From assembly GCA_937998875.1 (NCBI GenBank), contig CALLBO010000021.1, positions 40,639-104,638 of the forward strand: a DNA stretch of 64,000 nucleotides, given 5' to 3'. Every line of letters starts with the position of its first letter. Positions within the stretch are counted from its first letter, which is position 1. The DNA is from an uncultured Granulosicoccaceae bacterium (GTDB taxonomy: Bacteria > Pseudomonadota > Gammaproteobacteria > Granulosicoccales > Granulosicoccaceae). This document shows, piece by piece, positions 9,346-18,209 of this stretch. Under the pieces are notes generated by a model. The model did not search any database. It was not told where the DNA came from and was given only the letters and a program-made list of their open reading frames with translations. The position numbers were made by a program, and so were the translations under genes.

Positions 9346-10041
9346 TCACTCAGATGAAGACTCATCAAGCCGTCTTAGCGTCTGTTCAATAACAGACTGA
9401 AAAAGATCCATCTCTCTTTTTGTCGGGTTGGATTTCATGATCATTTGATGCAGGGAATAGTAGGCATTCCAGTTCTTACTGGAAAGGTCAAAGTTCAACG
9501 CCGTCAGCCAGCGCTTTAAGTGCTCATCCGGCTTTTGCACCGGTTCGTGTTCCGGTGCCTCTTTCGGTTGGAGTTTTGGCAGTTGCGACAAAGCCAGTGT
9601 CACCGCGTGTGACAGATTCAAACTCTTCAATGGCCCGGGTATTTCAAGTGTGCAGGTTCTGTGCGCCCATCTTAGGTCCTCTCCTGATAGTCCATGGTCT
9701 TCAGTGCCGAAGATCAGAGATACCGGCCTGCCATCTGTTAGCGGTGGCCAGTCAACTAACTCATTGATGTTGTATACCGGTCTTCGTCTGCCTTCTCTTC
9801 GACTGTAGGCAATGCGAGGTCCGTCTGGTTCCTTTTCTGCATACTCTTCCCATGAGCTATAGGTAATGCAATCGCGCAGTGGCTGTTGGCCCTGTGCAGC
9901 GCCCTTATTTGCCGTTCTATCCATCTCACACAGAGGCTCGATCAGTATCAACCTCTCGTGTCCAAAGTTGCACATTGCGCGCGAGACCATACCAATGTTT
10001 CTCGGGTACTTCGGTCTGACTAGAATGACAGTGCATTGCAT
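9346..10041 (-). CDS. TrmJ-like SpoU-family RNA 2'-O-methyltransferase
   Basis: 231 residues. The three SPOUT signatures are visible: an N-terminal VRPKYPRNIGMVSRAM (about 8-23) with the conserved N and R, a middle LIFGTEDHGLS (about 112-122), and a C-terminal LNLSHAVTLAL that forms the trefoil-knot SAM site. The order and length match TrmJ/LasT-type enzymes, which methylate ribose in tRNA; the exact target nucleotide is not inferable. It is monocistronic and on the minus strand. The C-terminal 70 residues are less conserved. Confidence 0.82.
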   Translation of the reverse strand: MQCTVILVRPKYPRNIGMVSRAMCNFGHERLILIEPLCEMDRTANKGAAQGQQPLRDCITYSSWEEYAEKEPDGPRIAYSRREGRRRPVYNINELVDWPPLTDGRPVSLIFGTEDHGLSGEDLRWAHRTCTLEIPGPLKSLNLSHAVTLALSQLPKLQPKEAPEHEPVQKPDEHLKRWLTALNFDLSSKNWNAYYSLHQMIMKSNPTKREMDLFQSVIEQTLRRLDESSSE

Positions 10042-10131
10042 TTATTGTGTGGCCCTAAGATGAATAACGGGTGTTTTTTATTCCTGCAGGGAGAATTTCC
10101 GTTCGTGTCTTCAACAAGGCAGTACTTTGCA

Positions 10132-10629
10132 TTACTTAGCTGACCTGTTACGTGCAGCATAGCGAATCAACATATCAATTTGGGCCGGTGTCTCCGGTAC
10201 CTGTTCGCCCCGTTGTTTTGTAACCAGTGAAATTGCCTCCGGTACGCTGATGCCCGTGTCTGTCATCAGGCAGCAGCAGATTAATCCGGTACGGCCGATT
10301 CCTCCTTTACAATGCACCAGCAGGTTCTTGCCATTTTTCATTTCACTGTGAGCGCGCGAAACCTGTACCTGAAGGTCCAGGAAATCCGGTACGCCGAAAT
10401 CTGTTATTGGAAAACGCTGAAACTCCATACCGGCTTCAATGGTCAGTGATTCCTGCGCCTGAAGACCGAGCTTGTCAGATTCTGTCTCTTCAAGCAGACA
10501 GAGAATTTTATCAAGCCCGTTATCGCGAAGTGTTTGTAAGTTTTGCTGCAGTGAATCGGCATCTGGCATCATCATGGCACTCAATGATCCTGTGCCGAAT
10601 GTGTGAATATGATAAGGCTGTGGTTTCAT
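10132..10629 (-). CDS. Dual-specificity / tyrosine-type phosphatase
   Basis: 165 residues. The P-loop HCKGGIGRTG (Cys107, Arg113) is the CX5R signature of cysteine-based phosphatases, and Asp77 in PITDFGVPD is the likely general acid. The architecture resembles small CDKN3-like or atypical dual-specificity phosphatases of bacteria. It should be cytoplasmic, since there is no signal peptide. The substrate may be phosphoprotein or a small phosphate ester. It diverges from the cbrX-like gene at 10772 and lies about 90 bp from the TrmJ-like gene. Confidence 0.85.
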   Translation of the reverse strand: MKPQPYHIHTFGTGSLSAMMMPDADSLQQNLQTLRDNGLDKILCLLEETESDKLGLQAQESLTIEAGMEFQRFPITDFGVPDFLDLQVQVSRAHSEMKNGKNLLVHCKGGIGRTGLICCCLMTDTGISVPEAISLVTKQRGEQVPETPAQIDMLIRYAARNRSAK

Positions 10630-10771
10630 TGAGTTTGGCGTATTGATAAACTGAGCCGGTATTCTCGCATTCCAGCAAGAAAATTACACCCGTCAAATCC
10701 TTTTATCAGGCAAATCAGATCGCATCAATGAGCGGAAATTCACACACGAACATCTACCGACTTACCCACTG

Positions 10772-10978
10772 ATGTTACGTTATTCCGGTCATGCAATACT
10801 CCTGATGTTGGGTGCAACATTTCTTTTCCACTCGCCCTTCACACAATGGTGGGCGGGACTCCATCTGCCCTGGTATTCGGTGTTTATTTTCTGGCTGTTG
10901 CTGATTGTTCTGGTAGCCCTTGATAACCTCAGCAACACCGCCGGAAAAGATGAAGAGGACAACAAACGTGGGGATTGA
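10772..10978 (+). CDS. Small two-helix membrane protein (CbrX-like) overlapping the kinase gene
   Basis: 68 residues with two predicted membrane helices (about 6-22 and 34-50) and a charged cytoplasmic tail. It overlaps the preferred start of the symporter-kinase by 29 bp. In Pseudomonas a small gene, cbrX, sits in the same place and is translationally coupled to cbrA; the same arrangement here supports a CbrX assignment by position rather than by detailed sequence. Its molecular role is unknown. Translational control of the kinase is the likely function of the overlap. Confidence 0.65.
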   Translation: MLRYSGHAILLMLGATFLFHSPFTQWWAGLHLPWYSVFIFWLLLIVLVALDNLSNTAGKDEEDNKRGD

Positions 10979-13934
10979 GCTGTGGGTGCTCTTTCTGGCG
11001 GCACTTGTTTATCTCGGGGTTTTGTTTTTAATTGCCTATGCGGGTGAAAACGGATACCTGCCGAAGAAACTGATAGAGCATCCGGCAGTCTATGCGCTTT
11101 CGCTCGGGGTCTATGCCACCTCATGGACTTTCTACGGCAGCGTTGGGTTGGCTGATAGTAGCGGTCTTGCGTTTCTGACGATCTATCTCGGTGTTACTGC
11201 AGCGTTTATGCTCGGGCCTTATCTGCTCGCACCGATTCTGCGCTTGTGTCGGGACTATCAACTTTCATCCATTGCGGATCTGCTGGCGTTTCGCTATGGC
11301 GGTCGTGCGACCGGGCTGACGGTAACCCTGTTTATGTTGATGGGCATCCTGCCATACATCTCGCTACAGATTACTGCAGTAACCCGCTCGATTCAGGTAC
11401 TAGCCAGGGAGGCGGCGCCTAACCTGTTGGCGTTGGCGTTTTGCATTGTAATTATTATCTTCAGTGTGGCGTTTGGTGCAAAACACCTTACCTCCCGGGA
11501 GAAACATTCTGGTCTGGTAGTAGCGATAGCATTCGAGTCTGCTGTCAAGCTGGTGGCTTTATTGGTTGCAGGGCTGTTCGCAGTGTACGGGGTTTTCGGC
11601 AGTATGGATTCCATGAACCAGTGGCTGGTGGAAAATCCGCAAGAGCTCAAGGCAATGTATGAGCCGGTAAACTCATCATTGTGGAGTACGCTTTTACTAC
11701 TGTCTTTTGGGGCTGCGTTTTTATTGCCTCGTCAGTACCATATGACGTTCGTTGAAAACCTTAAACCTAAATCATTAAAAACCGCGTACTGGATGTTTCC
11801 ACTTTACCTGCTGCTGTTAAACCTGCCGATTTTTCCGATCCTGTGGGCGGGCAAGCAGCTGGCACTGACTAACCCGCCGGACTTTTACGTGCTCGGTATG
11901 TCAATGTCATTGAATAACAAGTGGCTGGCTCTGCTGGTGTATCTCGGTGGGTTGTCGGCCGCAAGCGCTATGATGATTGTCACGACGCTGTCGCTGTCTT
12001 ATATGTGTCTGAATCATCTGCTGCTGCCAATGAGTATTGCTGCCAATAATCCAGATACCAATCTCTATCGACGGCTGGTCTTGAGCAAGCGAATAATCAT
12101 AGCCGCCATCATTGCAGCAGGGTACGGATTCTATCTGGTCATCGAGTTGCACGAGGGGCTGGCGAGTCTCGGTTTGATTTCATTTGTTGCCGCTATTCAG
12201 TTGTTACCGGGTGTGATTGGATTGCTGTTCTGGACGCGCGCCACGCAAACCGGTTTTCTTGCAGGCCTCGGCGGTGGCGCACTGGTCTGGTTTGCGATTC
12301 TGATACTGCCGTTGCTGACTGATTCTGCAACCATTGCCAGTATGGAACGCCTGATAAGCAGTTTCGGGTTCGGCGGGGTTGATGTATGGAGTATATCAAC
12401 GTTCTGCTCCTTAACCGTTAACTGCCTGCTGTATGTGGTGGGATCATTACTAACACGGGTCAGTGCAGAGGAAAGCGAAGCAGCACAGGCGTGTATTTCA
12501 GATATGGTTCGGCCGTTGTCCGGGCTTGTAATCGCACAGTCACCTTCCGATTACATTGCACAACTCGAACAGTTGCTCGGAAGGGAGGCCGCAGAGCAGG
12601 AAGTGCGCTCTGCTGTGAGTGAACTCGGGCTTGATGAAACCCGGATGCGGGTGGTTGACTTACGACTACTGCATGAAAGACTTGAAAGAAATCTGTCTGG
12701 CTTGCTCGGTCCGACAATTGCCCGGCTAACTCTTCGCGGCCATCTTAAACTTAATCAACCCGCGCACCTCGCACTGACAGAAACCCTGCGCGCGATGGAA
12801 ACACGGCTTGAAACCTCCAGTGAACAGATGCGGGGTATGACAAAAGAGCTTGATGATCTGCGGCGCTATCTTAGAAACGTATTGCATGAATTGCCGCTGG
12901 GTGTTTGTTCGTTTGGGCCGGATGGCGGCATTTTAATCTGGAATCAGGCAATGGAGGATATTTCAGGTATTGATGACAAGGTCGCCCGTCAAAGCAAGCT
13001 GCATGAACTGCCTGAACCCTGGAGTAAGTTGTTTTTTGAATTTGCCGAATCCAATAACGATCATATTTTTAAGCATCTGATCGAACTGGAAAGTGGCAGC
13101 AAGTCATTTAATCTGCACAAGGCAATGGTCAGAACGCAGATTGGCAGCACCGGACCTGCAGCAGGCCAGGTTATTCTGGTTGAAGACAGAACCAACCTCG
13201 ATCTGCTTGAGTCTGAACTTGCACACAGTGAAAGGCTTGCTTCTATCGGGCGATTGGCGGCCGGTGTTGCGCACGAGATTGGCAATCCTCTAACCGGCAT
13301 CGCGAGCATTGCACAGAACCAGAGCGCGACCAAACAGGTTAACGTTCTTGAAATACAAAAAGAAAGTGCAGCTGACATCCTGACTCAGGTGAAGCGTATT
13401 GATGAGATCGTAAAGTCATTACTCGCGTTCGCACGTAATGAACCGCTTGGGCTTGAAGAGCGTGAGCAAATTGAGATAAACGATTGTGTTCAGCAGGCCA
13501 TACAGCTGGTGCGTTTATCAGAACAGGCAAAGAAAATTCACTTTAATACTGATATCGACGGGTCGCTCTGGATGCTGGGGAGTGAGCGTCAGGTGGTTCA
13601 GATCTTTGTGAATCTGCTGAACAATGCCTGTGATGTATCAGAACCCGGCGGTGTCGTGGATATCAAAGGTAGTACCACGGATTCTCATCATGTTATTACG
13701 GTTAGGGATTACGGTGCGGGAGTTAAGCCCGAAGATCAATCAAGAATATTTGAGCCGTTTTACACGACTAAGTCGGTCGGGGAGGGAACCGGGCTCGGTT
13801 TGTCGCTCGTATATAGCCTGGTTAATGAACATGGAGGTAGAATCAGCGTTGATCCAACGGTAAGTGAGGGTGCATGTTTCGAATTAAGAATACCTGTGAG
13901 TCAAACGCAGGTAAGCCTTGCGGCGGACCGCTAA
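10950..13934 (+). CDS. cbrA: CbrA-like sodium/solute-symporter sensor histidine kinase
   Basis: 994 residues. I choose the ATG at 10950, preceded by GGAAAAG; the frame also has a TTG at 10920. The N-terminal ~500 residues form a sodium:solute symporter (SLC5/SSS) domain with about 13 membrane segments (starts near GIELWVL; YATSWTFYGSVG is typical). Next come a linker helix, a PAS domain (about 640-750), HisKA with the phospho-histidine His775 in VAHEIGNPL, and HATPase_c with NLLNNACD, DYGAG and GTGLGLSL. This is the CbrA architecture, in which transport or sensing of a nutrient such as histidine couples to carbon/nitrogen control. The partner regulator follows 4 bp downstream. Which nutrient is sensed here is unknown. 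Confidence 0.88.
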   Translation: MKRTTNVGIELWVLFLAALVYLGVLFLIAYAGENGYLPKKLIEHPAVYALSLGVYATSWTFYGSVGLADSSGLAFLTIYLGVTAAFMLGPYLLAPILRLCRDYQLSSIADLLAFRYGGRATGLTVTLFMLMGILPYISLQITAVTRSIQVLAREAAPNLLALAFCIVIIIFSVAFGAKHLTSREKHSGLVVAIAFESAVKLVALLVAGLFAVYGVFGSMDSMNQWLVENPQELKAMYEPVNSSLWSTLLLLSFGAAFLLPRQYHMTFVENLKPKSLKTAYWMFPLYLLLLNLPIFPILWAGKQLALTNPPDFYVLGMSMSLNNKWLALLVYLGGLSAASAMMIVTTLSLSYMCLNHLLLPMSIAANNPDTNLYRRLVLSKRIIIAAIIAAGYGFYLVIELHEGLASLGLISFVAAIQLLPGVIGLLFWTRATQTGFLAGLGGGALVWFAILILPLLTDSATIASMERLISSFGFGGVDVWSISTFCSLTVNCLLYVVGSLLTRVSAEESEAAQACISDMVRPLSGLVIAQSPSDYIAQLEQLLGREAAEQEVRSAVSELGLDETRMRVVDLRLLHERLERNLSGLLGPTIARLTLRGHLKLNQPAHLALTETLRAMETRLETSSEQMRGMTKELDDLRRYLRNVLHELPLGVCSFGPDGGILIWNQAMEDISGIDDKVARQSKLHELPEPWSKLFFEFAESNNDHIFKHLIELESGSKSFNLHKAMVRTQIGSTGPAAGQVILVEDRTNLDLLESELAHSERLASIGRLAAGVAHEIGNPLTGIASIAQNQSATKQVNVLEIQKESAADILTQVKRIDEIVKSLLAFARNEPLGLEEREQIEINDCVQQAIQLVRLSEQAKKIHFNTDIDGSLWMLGSERQVVQIFVNLLNNACDVSEPGGVVDIKGSTTDSHHVITVRDYGAGVKPEDQSRIFEPFYTTKSVGEGTGLGLSLVYSLVNEHGGRISVDPTVSEGACFELRIPVSQTQVSLAADR

Positions 13935-13938
13935 CAGG

Positions 13939-15231
13939 ATGAATAGAGTTCTTATTGTCGAAGATGAAGACATCATCCGAAAACAAATTACCCTGCTGCT
14001 TGAACGGCATAATTATGAAGTCGTAGGTGCGTCCGGCATAGATGAGGCAATAAATTGCTACCCGGAGTCATTTGATGTAATTCTTGCAGATATCCGGTTG
14101 CCGGGTCGTGATGGCAACCAGATCCTTGACTACGCAGAGCAGGTGCCGGTTATCATGATGACCAGCTACGCAAGCGTTCGCTCTGCCGTTGAATCAATGA
14201 AACTCGGCGCGGCTGACTACATCAGTAAACCGTTTGATCATGATGAACTGCTTTTAACAATAGCCAGATCTCTGCGTGAAAACCGGCTCTCTGCACAAAA
14301 TGCAGCTATGCGGCGGGATTTGAGCCGCCTGTACCCGCTGATAGAAGTTGAGTCTGGTAACTCTGTTATGGAACAGACAATCACTGCGATCAGAAATATT
14401 GCAGACGAGGATCTCTTTGTCTATTTGCAAGGTGAACGTGGTACTGGCAGAGAGTTACTGGCAAGGCTTTGTCATGATCATAGCTCGCGCAATCGCGGTC
14501 CGTTAGTGTTTGCAGATCTGCCAATGTATCAAACGTCAGATATTGCCAACCTGCTTTTCGGCTCACACGAGGAAGATCGTCGACCTGGTGCCGGTTTGCT
14601 GCAGGCGTCTCATGGCGGCACGTTGGTGGTCAGGAGTATCGCCGCACTGTCCATAGATAAACAATCAGAGCTGGTCACAAGACTGGTCGAGGCAAAAAAT
14701 CTTCGCCGTGCACCGGATGTGCGGCTGATCGTGCTTGCCATTGATCCACCATCTGTTGTTGTGAAGCAGGGGTTGTTACATCCTGATCTTGCGGAGCTGT
14801 TTGGCGACTGTGTATTTCCTTCTCTGCCGTTGCGGGAAAGGCGCGAAGATATCGGCCCGATCTCGGCTGAATATTTAAAGTTATTCGTAAAGCGCTATCG
14901 TAAGCGCCGGATAGCATTGTCCCGGGAGGCACAAAACGCGCTGCAGGCATACCAGTGGCCAGGCAATATTAATGAGCTCAAAAGTGTTTTGGAGAGAGCC
15001 GTGTTGATGGTTGACTCAGAAGAAATAAAGCCGGTTCATCTCGGTATTAATGTTGTTGACGGTGAAGCATCGCATTCCGGCCTTGATCTTAGTCTCGATG
15101 CTTACTTTCGATACTTTGTGCTGAATTTTGAAGATAAGCTCTCGGAGACCGAGCTGGCGAGCAAGCTCGGCATCAGTCGGAAAGCATTGTGGGAGCGAAG
15201 GCAGAAAATGGATTTGCCGCGCAAGGTGTAG
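13939..15231 (+). CDS. CbrB-like NtrC-family response regulator with a degenerate AAA+ domain
   Basis: 430 residues, starting at the ATG just after the kinase stop. The receiver domain (1-115) is intact: acidic pocket ED(9-10), phospho-Asp51, Thr75, Lys97. The central domain aligns with sigma54 activators (LLFGSHEE, SLPLRERREDI, WPGN) but its key parts are lost. The Walker A lysine is Arg171 (GERGTGRE), Walker B reads GGTLVVRSIAAL with Arg-Ser in place of Asp-Glu (232-233), no GAFTGA loop is present, and the sensor II arginine is Asn345. A Fis-type helix-turn-helix ends the protein (about 400-430). It probably binds DNA and responds to phosphorylation but cannot remodel sigma54 polymerase by the usual mechanism. 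It may act on sigma70 promoters, as GAFTGA-less relatives such as TyrR do. Confidence 0.85.
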   Translation: MNRVLIVEDEDIIRKQITLLLERHNYEVVGASGIDEAINCYPESFDVILADIRLPGRDGNQILDYAEQVPVIMMTSYASVRSAVESMKLGAADYISKPFDHDELLLTIARSLRENRLSAQNAAMRRDLSRLYPLIEVESGNSVMEQTITAIRNIADEDLFVYLQGERGTGRELLARLCHDHSSRNRGPLVFADLPMYQTSDIANLLFGSHEEDRRPGAGLLQASHGGTLVVRSIAALSIDKQSELVTRLVEAKNLRRAPDVRLIVLAIDPPSVVVKQGLLHPDLAELFGDCVFPSLPLRERREDIGPISAEYLKLFVKRYRKRRIALSREAQNALQAYQWPGNINELKSVLERAVLMVDSEEIKPVHLGINVVDGEASHSGLDLSLDAYFRYFVLNFEDKLSETELASKLGISRKALWERRQKMDLPRKV

Positions 15232-15444
15232 CTGGTCTGAATTTGGATTCAAAAATTGTATTTTGTACCGATACTCGCCAACCTGGGGATAGAAGGGCCC
15301 ATGGATTAACCGGTTACAAATTGGTATGGCTTTTTGTGAGCAATTGACACACATCTAATGCAGAGGCTGCTAATCTGCTATTGTTAGACCAATGGTTTTC
15401 CCTTTCCCCCGCAAAATTACTGACATCACAGGACTACCGTTTCA

Positions 15445-16506
15445 ATGTATTTGATGTTGATACTGTTCTTTGTACTTTCCATCGTTTTCTCCTTTTTATG
15501 CTCTATCTGGGAAGCGGTACTTCTGAGCATAACGCCTGCATATACCCAGCAACTGGTTCAACAGGGTGGGGAGCCCGGTGAGTCTCTGCAGTCGTTTAAA
15601 GAGAACATAGACAGACCTCTCGCCGCTATTCTAACGCTCAATACCATCGCCCATACGGTCGGGGCGATTGGCGTTGGTGCGCAGGCAAGTCGAATCTGGG
15701 GTGTCTCACTAATGGCAACAGTGATTGTACCGGTTGTGATGACGCTGGCCATTTTGTTGCTGTCAGAAATTGTACCTAAAACCATTGGTGCGAATTTCTG
15801 GCGGGAGTTAACACCGTTCACCGTTCGCAGTCTCAATCTGATTATAAAACTACTTGCACCACTCGTGATGTTGAGCCAGTTAATCACCCGCATGCTGAAG
15901 AAAGATAAGTCGGCCAGCGTATTGAGCCGGGCAGACTTCACCGCAATGGCAACACTTGGTAGTCAGCAGGGGGTTTTGGAAGAGAGTGAATCACAGTATT
16001 TACAGAATCTGCTCAAATTCAACAAAGTTCGTGCACAAGATGTTATGACTCCGCGTACGGTTGTAATCTCGTGTGATGAAACCACTGGCCTTGCTGATTT
16101 TCATGCAAAACATCCGGATCTCCGGTTCTCTCGAATTCCAATCTATAGTGAAAGTCAGGACAACGTTACCGGTTATTTTCTTACAAATGAATTGCTTGCC
16201 GCGCTTCTGAATACGCCGGAATCACAAGAGCCTGTCTCAAGCTTAAGGCGGGATATCATCGCCGTAACGGAAGATTTTCCGATTATCAAGTTGTTTACTC
16301 GCTTTATCGAGACTCGCGAACATATTGCACTGGTGCTGGATAACTTTGGCGGTAAAGCGGGTATCGTTACGATGGAAGATGTTATTGAGACGCTATTGGG
16401 AATTGAGATTGTTGATGAGCTCGATGACACCGAAGACATGCAGGTTCTTGCGCGTAAGCGCTGGAAGGAGCGGGCAGAGCATTTGGGATTGCTTAAAGAC
16501 GAGTAA
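15445..16506 (+). CDS. CNNM/CorB-type membrane protein with DUF21 and CBS pair
   Basis: 353 residues. The N-terminal DUF21 region (about 1-150) has three to four membrane segments and motifs of the hemolysin/CorC-like family (EIVPKTIGA near 108-116). Two CBS domains follow (about 195-325; RAQDVMTPRTVV and the closing GIVTMEDVIETLLG). The C-terminal CorC_HlyC domain seen in many relatives is missing, so this is the shorter form. The family is linked to magnesium/cobalt efflux or magnesium homeostasis, and the CBS pair probably senses nucleotide. The gene stands alone after the cbrAB-like pair. Confidence 0.85.
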   Translation: MYLMLILFFVLSIVFSFLCSIWEAVLLSITPAYTQQLVQQGGEPGESLQSFKENIDRPLAAILTLNTIAHTVGAIGVGAQASRIWGVSLMATVIVPVVMTLAILLLSEIVPKTIGANFWRELTPFTVRSLNLIIKLLAPLVMLSQLITRMLKKDKSASVLSRADFTAMATLGSQQGVLEESESQYLQNLLKFNKVRAQDVMTPRTVVISCDETTGLADFHAKHPDLRFSRIPIYSESQDNVTGYFLTNELLAALLNTPESQEPVSSLRRDIIAVTEDFPIIKLFTRFIETREHIALVLDNFGGKAGIVTMEDVIETLLGIEIVDELDDTEDMQVLARKRWKERAEHLGLLKDE

Positions 16507-16533
16507 GTTGTGGTTCAGAGCGTCCCGTTGGGC

Positions 16534-16680
16534 CGTAGGGGATAAGCTTGCCCATCCACACAATGTGTATCACGTCTGTTGCGTAATTCCCCAGTCAATC
16601 TTTGGCGACTTTATTCGCGGTGAATATGTAGCGTTCGTTGCGGCAATTGGTGGATGCGCTGTCGCTTATGCCCCCCTACG
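16534..16680 (+). repeat. TIR element, copy 2 (147 bp)
   Basis: It begins CGTAGGGGATAAGCTTGCCC and ends in CCCCCCTACG. The arms are less perfect than in copy 3: the right arm has GCTGTCGCTTATG where others have GCAAGCTTATC. The core shares GTCAATCTTTGGCGACTTTAT and TGTAGCGTTCGTTGCGGCA with copy 3. Confidence 0.8.
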
Positions 16681-16789
16681 AAAAACAGTATCGTCATTTT
16701 GTATATTCCGACACGCGGTTTTGTGGTTTTTTATATTGCTTCAATATTGAGTACTGGCTGCTTGTATATCTGTAGGTTCGGTGCGTCCA

Positions 16790-16937
16790 CGTAGGGGGGA
16801 TAAGCTTGCGCATCCACCAATGCATAGCACGTCAGAAAGTTAAAAATCTCGTTCAACCTTCAGCGACTTTATCTGCGGTAAGTTTTGTAGCGTTCGTTGC
16901 GGCAGTTTGGTGGATGCGCAAGCTTATCCCCCCTACG
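16790..16937 (+). repeat. TIR element, copy 3 (148 bp)
   Basis: This is the best-preserved copy: both arms are almost perfect, running from CGTAGGGGGGATAAGC through GCGCATCCACC and back through GGTGGATGCGC to CCCCCCTACG. The core carries CAGCGACTTTATCTGCGG and TTTTGTAGCGTTCGTTGCGG. It is positioned just past the 3' end of the CHMI gene. Confidence 0.85.
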
Positions 16938-16973
16938 TAATATAGCGTCATTAACTCTGACGCGGGCCAAGCG

Positions 16974-17357
16974 TTATGATGGCAGGTGATCCCTGATTGT
17001 GCCGGTCTTGGGGCTTAAGCTTGCATCAATATCGCGCATCTCCATTGAAAGTGCGATTGAATGATCTTTTAGAGCACCCTGCATAAAATCTTTTAATGCT
17101 TCAAATATATGTTGCGTGGCGGCTTCCTTTTTATCCTGCGGTCGGCCTTCACGCAGTCTGATAGAGAGATCAAGAAATGCGTGGTCTGGATTACCATCGG
17201 CAGTGGAATAGTATTCTGCTTTAAAGCCGCGTACCCGAATGCCCGGCAGCGGAAACAATCCGGTTTCAATCGCTGCCTCTCTGATCACAGTACACAGTGC
17301 ACTGATATCAACAATATCTTCAAGGTTAGCTGAATATTCAAAACTGAAGTGGGGCAT
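16974..17357 (-). CDS. 5-carboxymethyl-2-hydroxymuconate isomerase (CHMI) family
   Basis: 127 residues, the usual CHMI length. It starts MPHFSFEYS, so Pro2 would be exposed as the N-terminal catalytic proline of the tautomerase fold. The family isomerises 5-carboxymethyl-2-hydroxymuconate in homoprotocatechuate (4-hydroxyphenylacetate) breakdown. The gene lies 30 bp after the ChaC-like gene on the same strand and no other homoprotocatechuate gene is in the window, so its substrate here is uncertain. Its 3' end faces TIR element copy 3. Confidence 0.82.
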   Translation of the reverse strand: MPHFSFEYSANLEDIVDISALCTVIREAAIETGLFPLPGIRVRGFKAEYYSTADGNPDHAFLDLSIRLREGRPQDKKEAATQHIFEALKDFMQGALKDHSIALSMEMRDIDASLSPKTGTIRDHLPS

Positions 17358-17387
17358 AGCCTTAAGGCCTCGTTGGTGTTGAAGCGG

Positions 17388-18074
17388 TTAATGTGTGGCC
17401 TGATAAGCCCTGACTTTTTCAGCAAGAATAACCATTTCATTGTCTTCGTAACCGAGCTCTTCGAGATGCTCGACCAGCTGAAACAGATAGTCACAGTTTT
17501 TACCGATCGGGCCTTCGGCCAGCGCCAGTGATCTCACCAGGGTTTCTTCCTCGAGGTCGCAGCAGTAACGGTCATTCTGAGGATCTACTACAAAGGCGAG
17601 GACATCGTCACCGCCTTCCGGTTTATTGTCATACCGTGCCTTGACCCAGGTGGGCTTATAGACATAAGACATCATTTCGCGCCTGAACAACAGATCAAGC
17701 TCAGTCTCGAGCTTATCCGGTGCGATGCTGTAGGCAAGCCCTTCACATGACCCACCGCTTTCAAGGCCCATCATCAGGCCCGGGAGTTCTTCGCTACCGC
17801 GGCCGAGAACTGTCCAGAAACAGAAGCTTCGGTGGTAACCGTCGATGCTGCATCGATACGTTGATTCGATCTCAATCGCCGGATTCCATATTAGCGACCC
17901 ATAGGCAAACACACGGAACTCTGATTTGTCAGGTGCATTAGCGATAGTGTCCTGCACGAGTTGCCGGCGTACATCATCCGGCATCAGGTCGATCAGACCG
18001 GCGCGGCTTTCGGCAAGTTTCTGGATTTCACCATTCAGCAGTGACTCTCTGCTGATTGTTTGTTGTTTCTTCAT
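17388..18074 (-). CDS. ChaC-like gamma-glutamylcyclotransferase
   Basis: 228 residues. The cyclotransferase signature VFAYGSLIWNP is at about 53-63, followed by GYHRSFCFWTVLGRGS and GSCEGLAYSI, as in ChaC proteins. ChaC enzymes release 5-oxoproline from glutathione, giving Cys-Gly, in the cytosol. No membrane segment is present. It is the upstream gene of a probable two-gene unit with the CHMI homologue; some CHMI relatives work beside glutathione-linked aromatic pathways, but no firm link can be drawn here. Confidence 0.87.
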   Translation of the reverse strand: MKKQQTISRESLLNGEIQKLAESRAGLIDLMPDDVRRQLVQDTIANAPDKSEFRVFAYGSLIWNPAIEIESTYRCSIDGYHRSFCFWTVLGRGSEELPGLMMGLESGGSCEGLAYSIAPDKLETELDLLFRREMMSYVYKPTWVKARYDNKPEGGDDVLAFVVDPQNDRYCCDLEEETLVRSLALAEGPIGKNCDYLFQLVEHLEELGYEDNEMVILAEKVRAYQATH

Positions 18075-18209
18075 CTGCTTTTAGTGTAAACCCATTGAAT
18101 TCCAGAGTATACGGGAGCGCTCTCAAGAGCCGTGCCTGCAGTGCCGTGGTTTGCAGTAGATGGAGGCTTTCTCTATATTGAGCGGGAATTCTGCTGCTGC
18201 ATTTGATAC

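Larger units (their letters stand above)
16507..16973. other. Convergent intergenic region filled by two TIR elements
   Basis: The 467 bp between two convergent genes hold copies 2 and 3 of the inverted-repeat element, about 109 bp apart and in the same orientation. I see no gene here. Confidence 0.7.

Noticed and set aside
15232..15444. A CrcZ-like small RNA after the cbrB-like gene, as in Pseudomonas
   Set aside because: I see no run of CA-motifs (AAnAAnAA) and no convincing sigma54 promoter here, and the regulator itself lacks GAFTGA.
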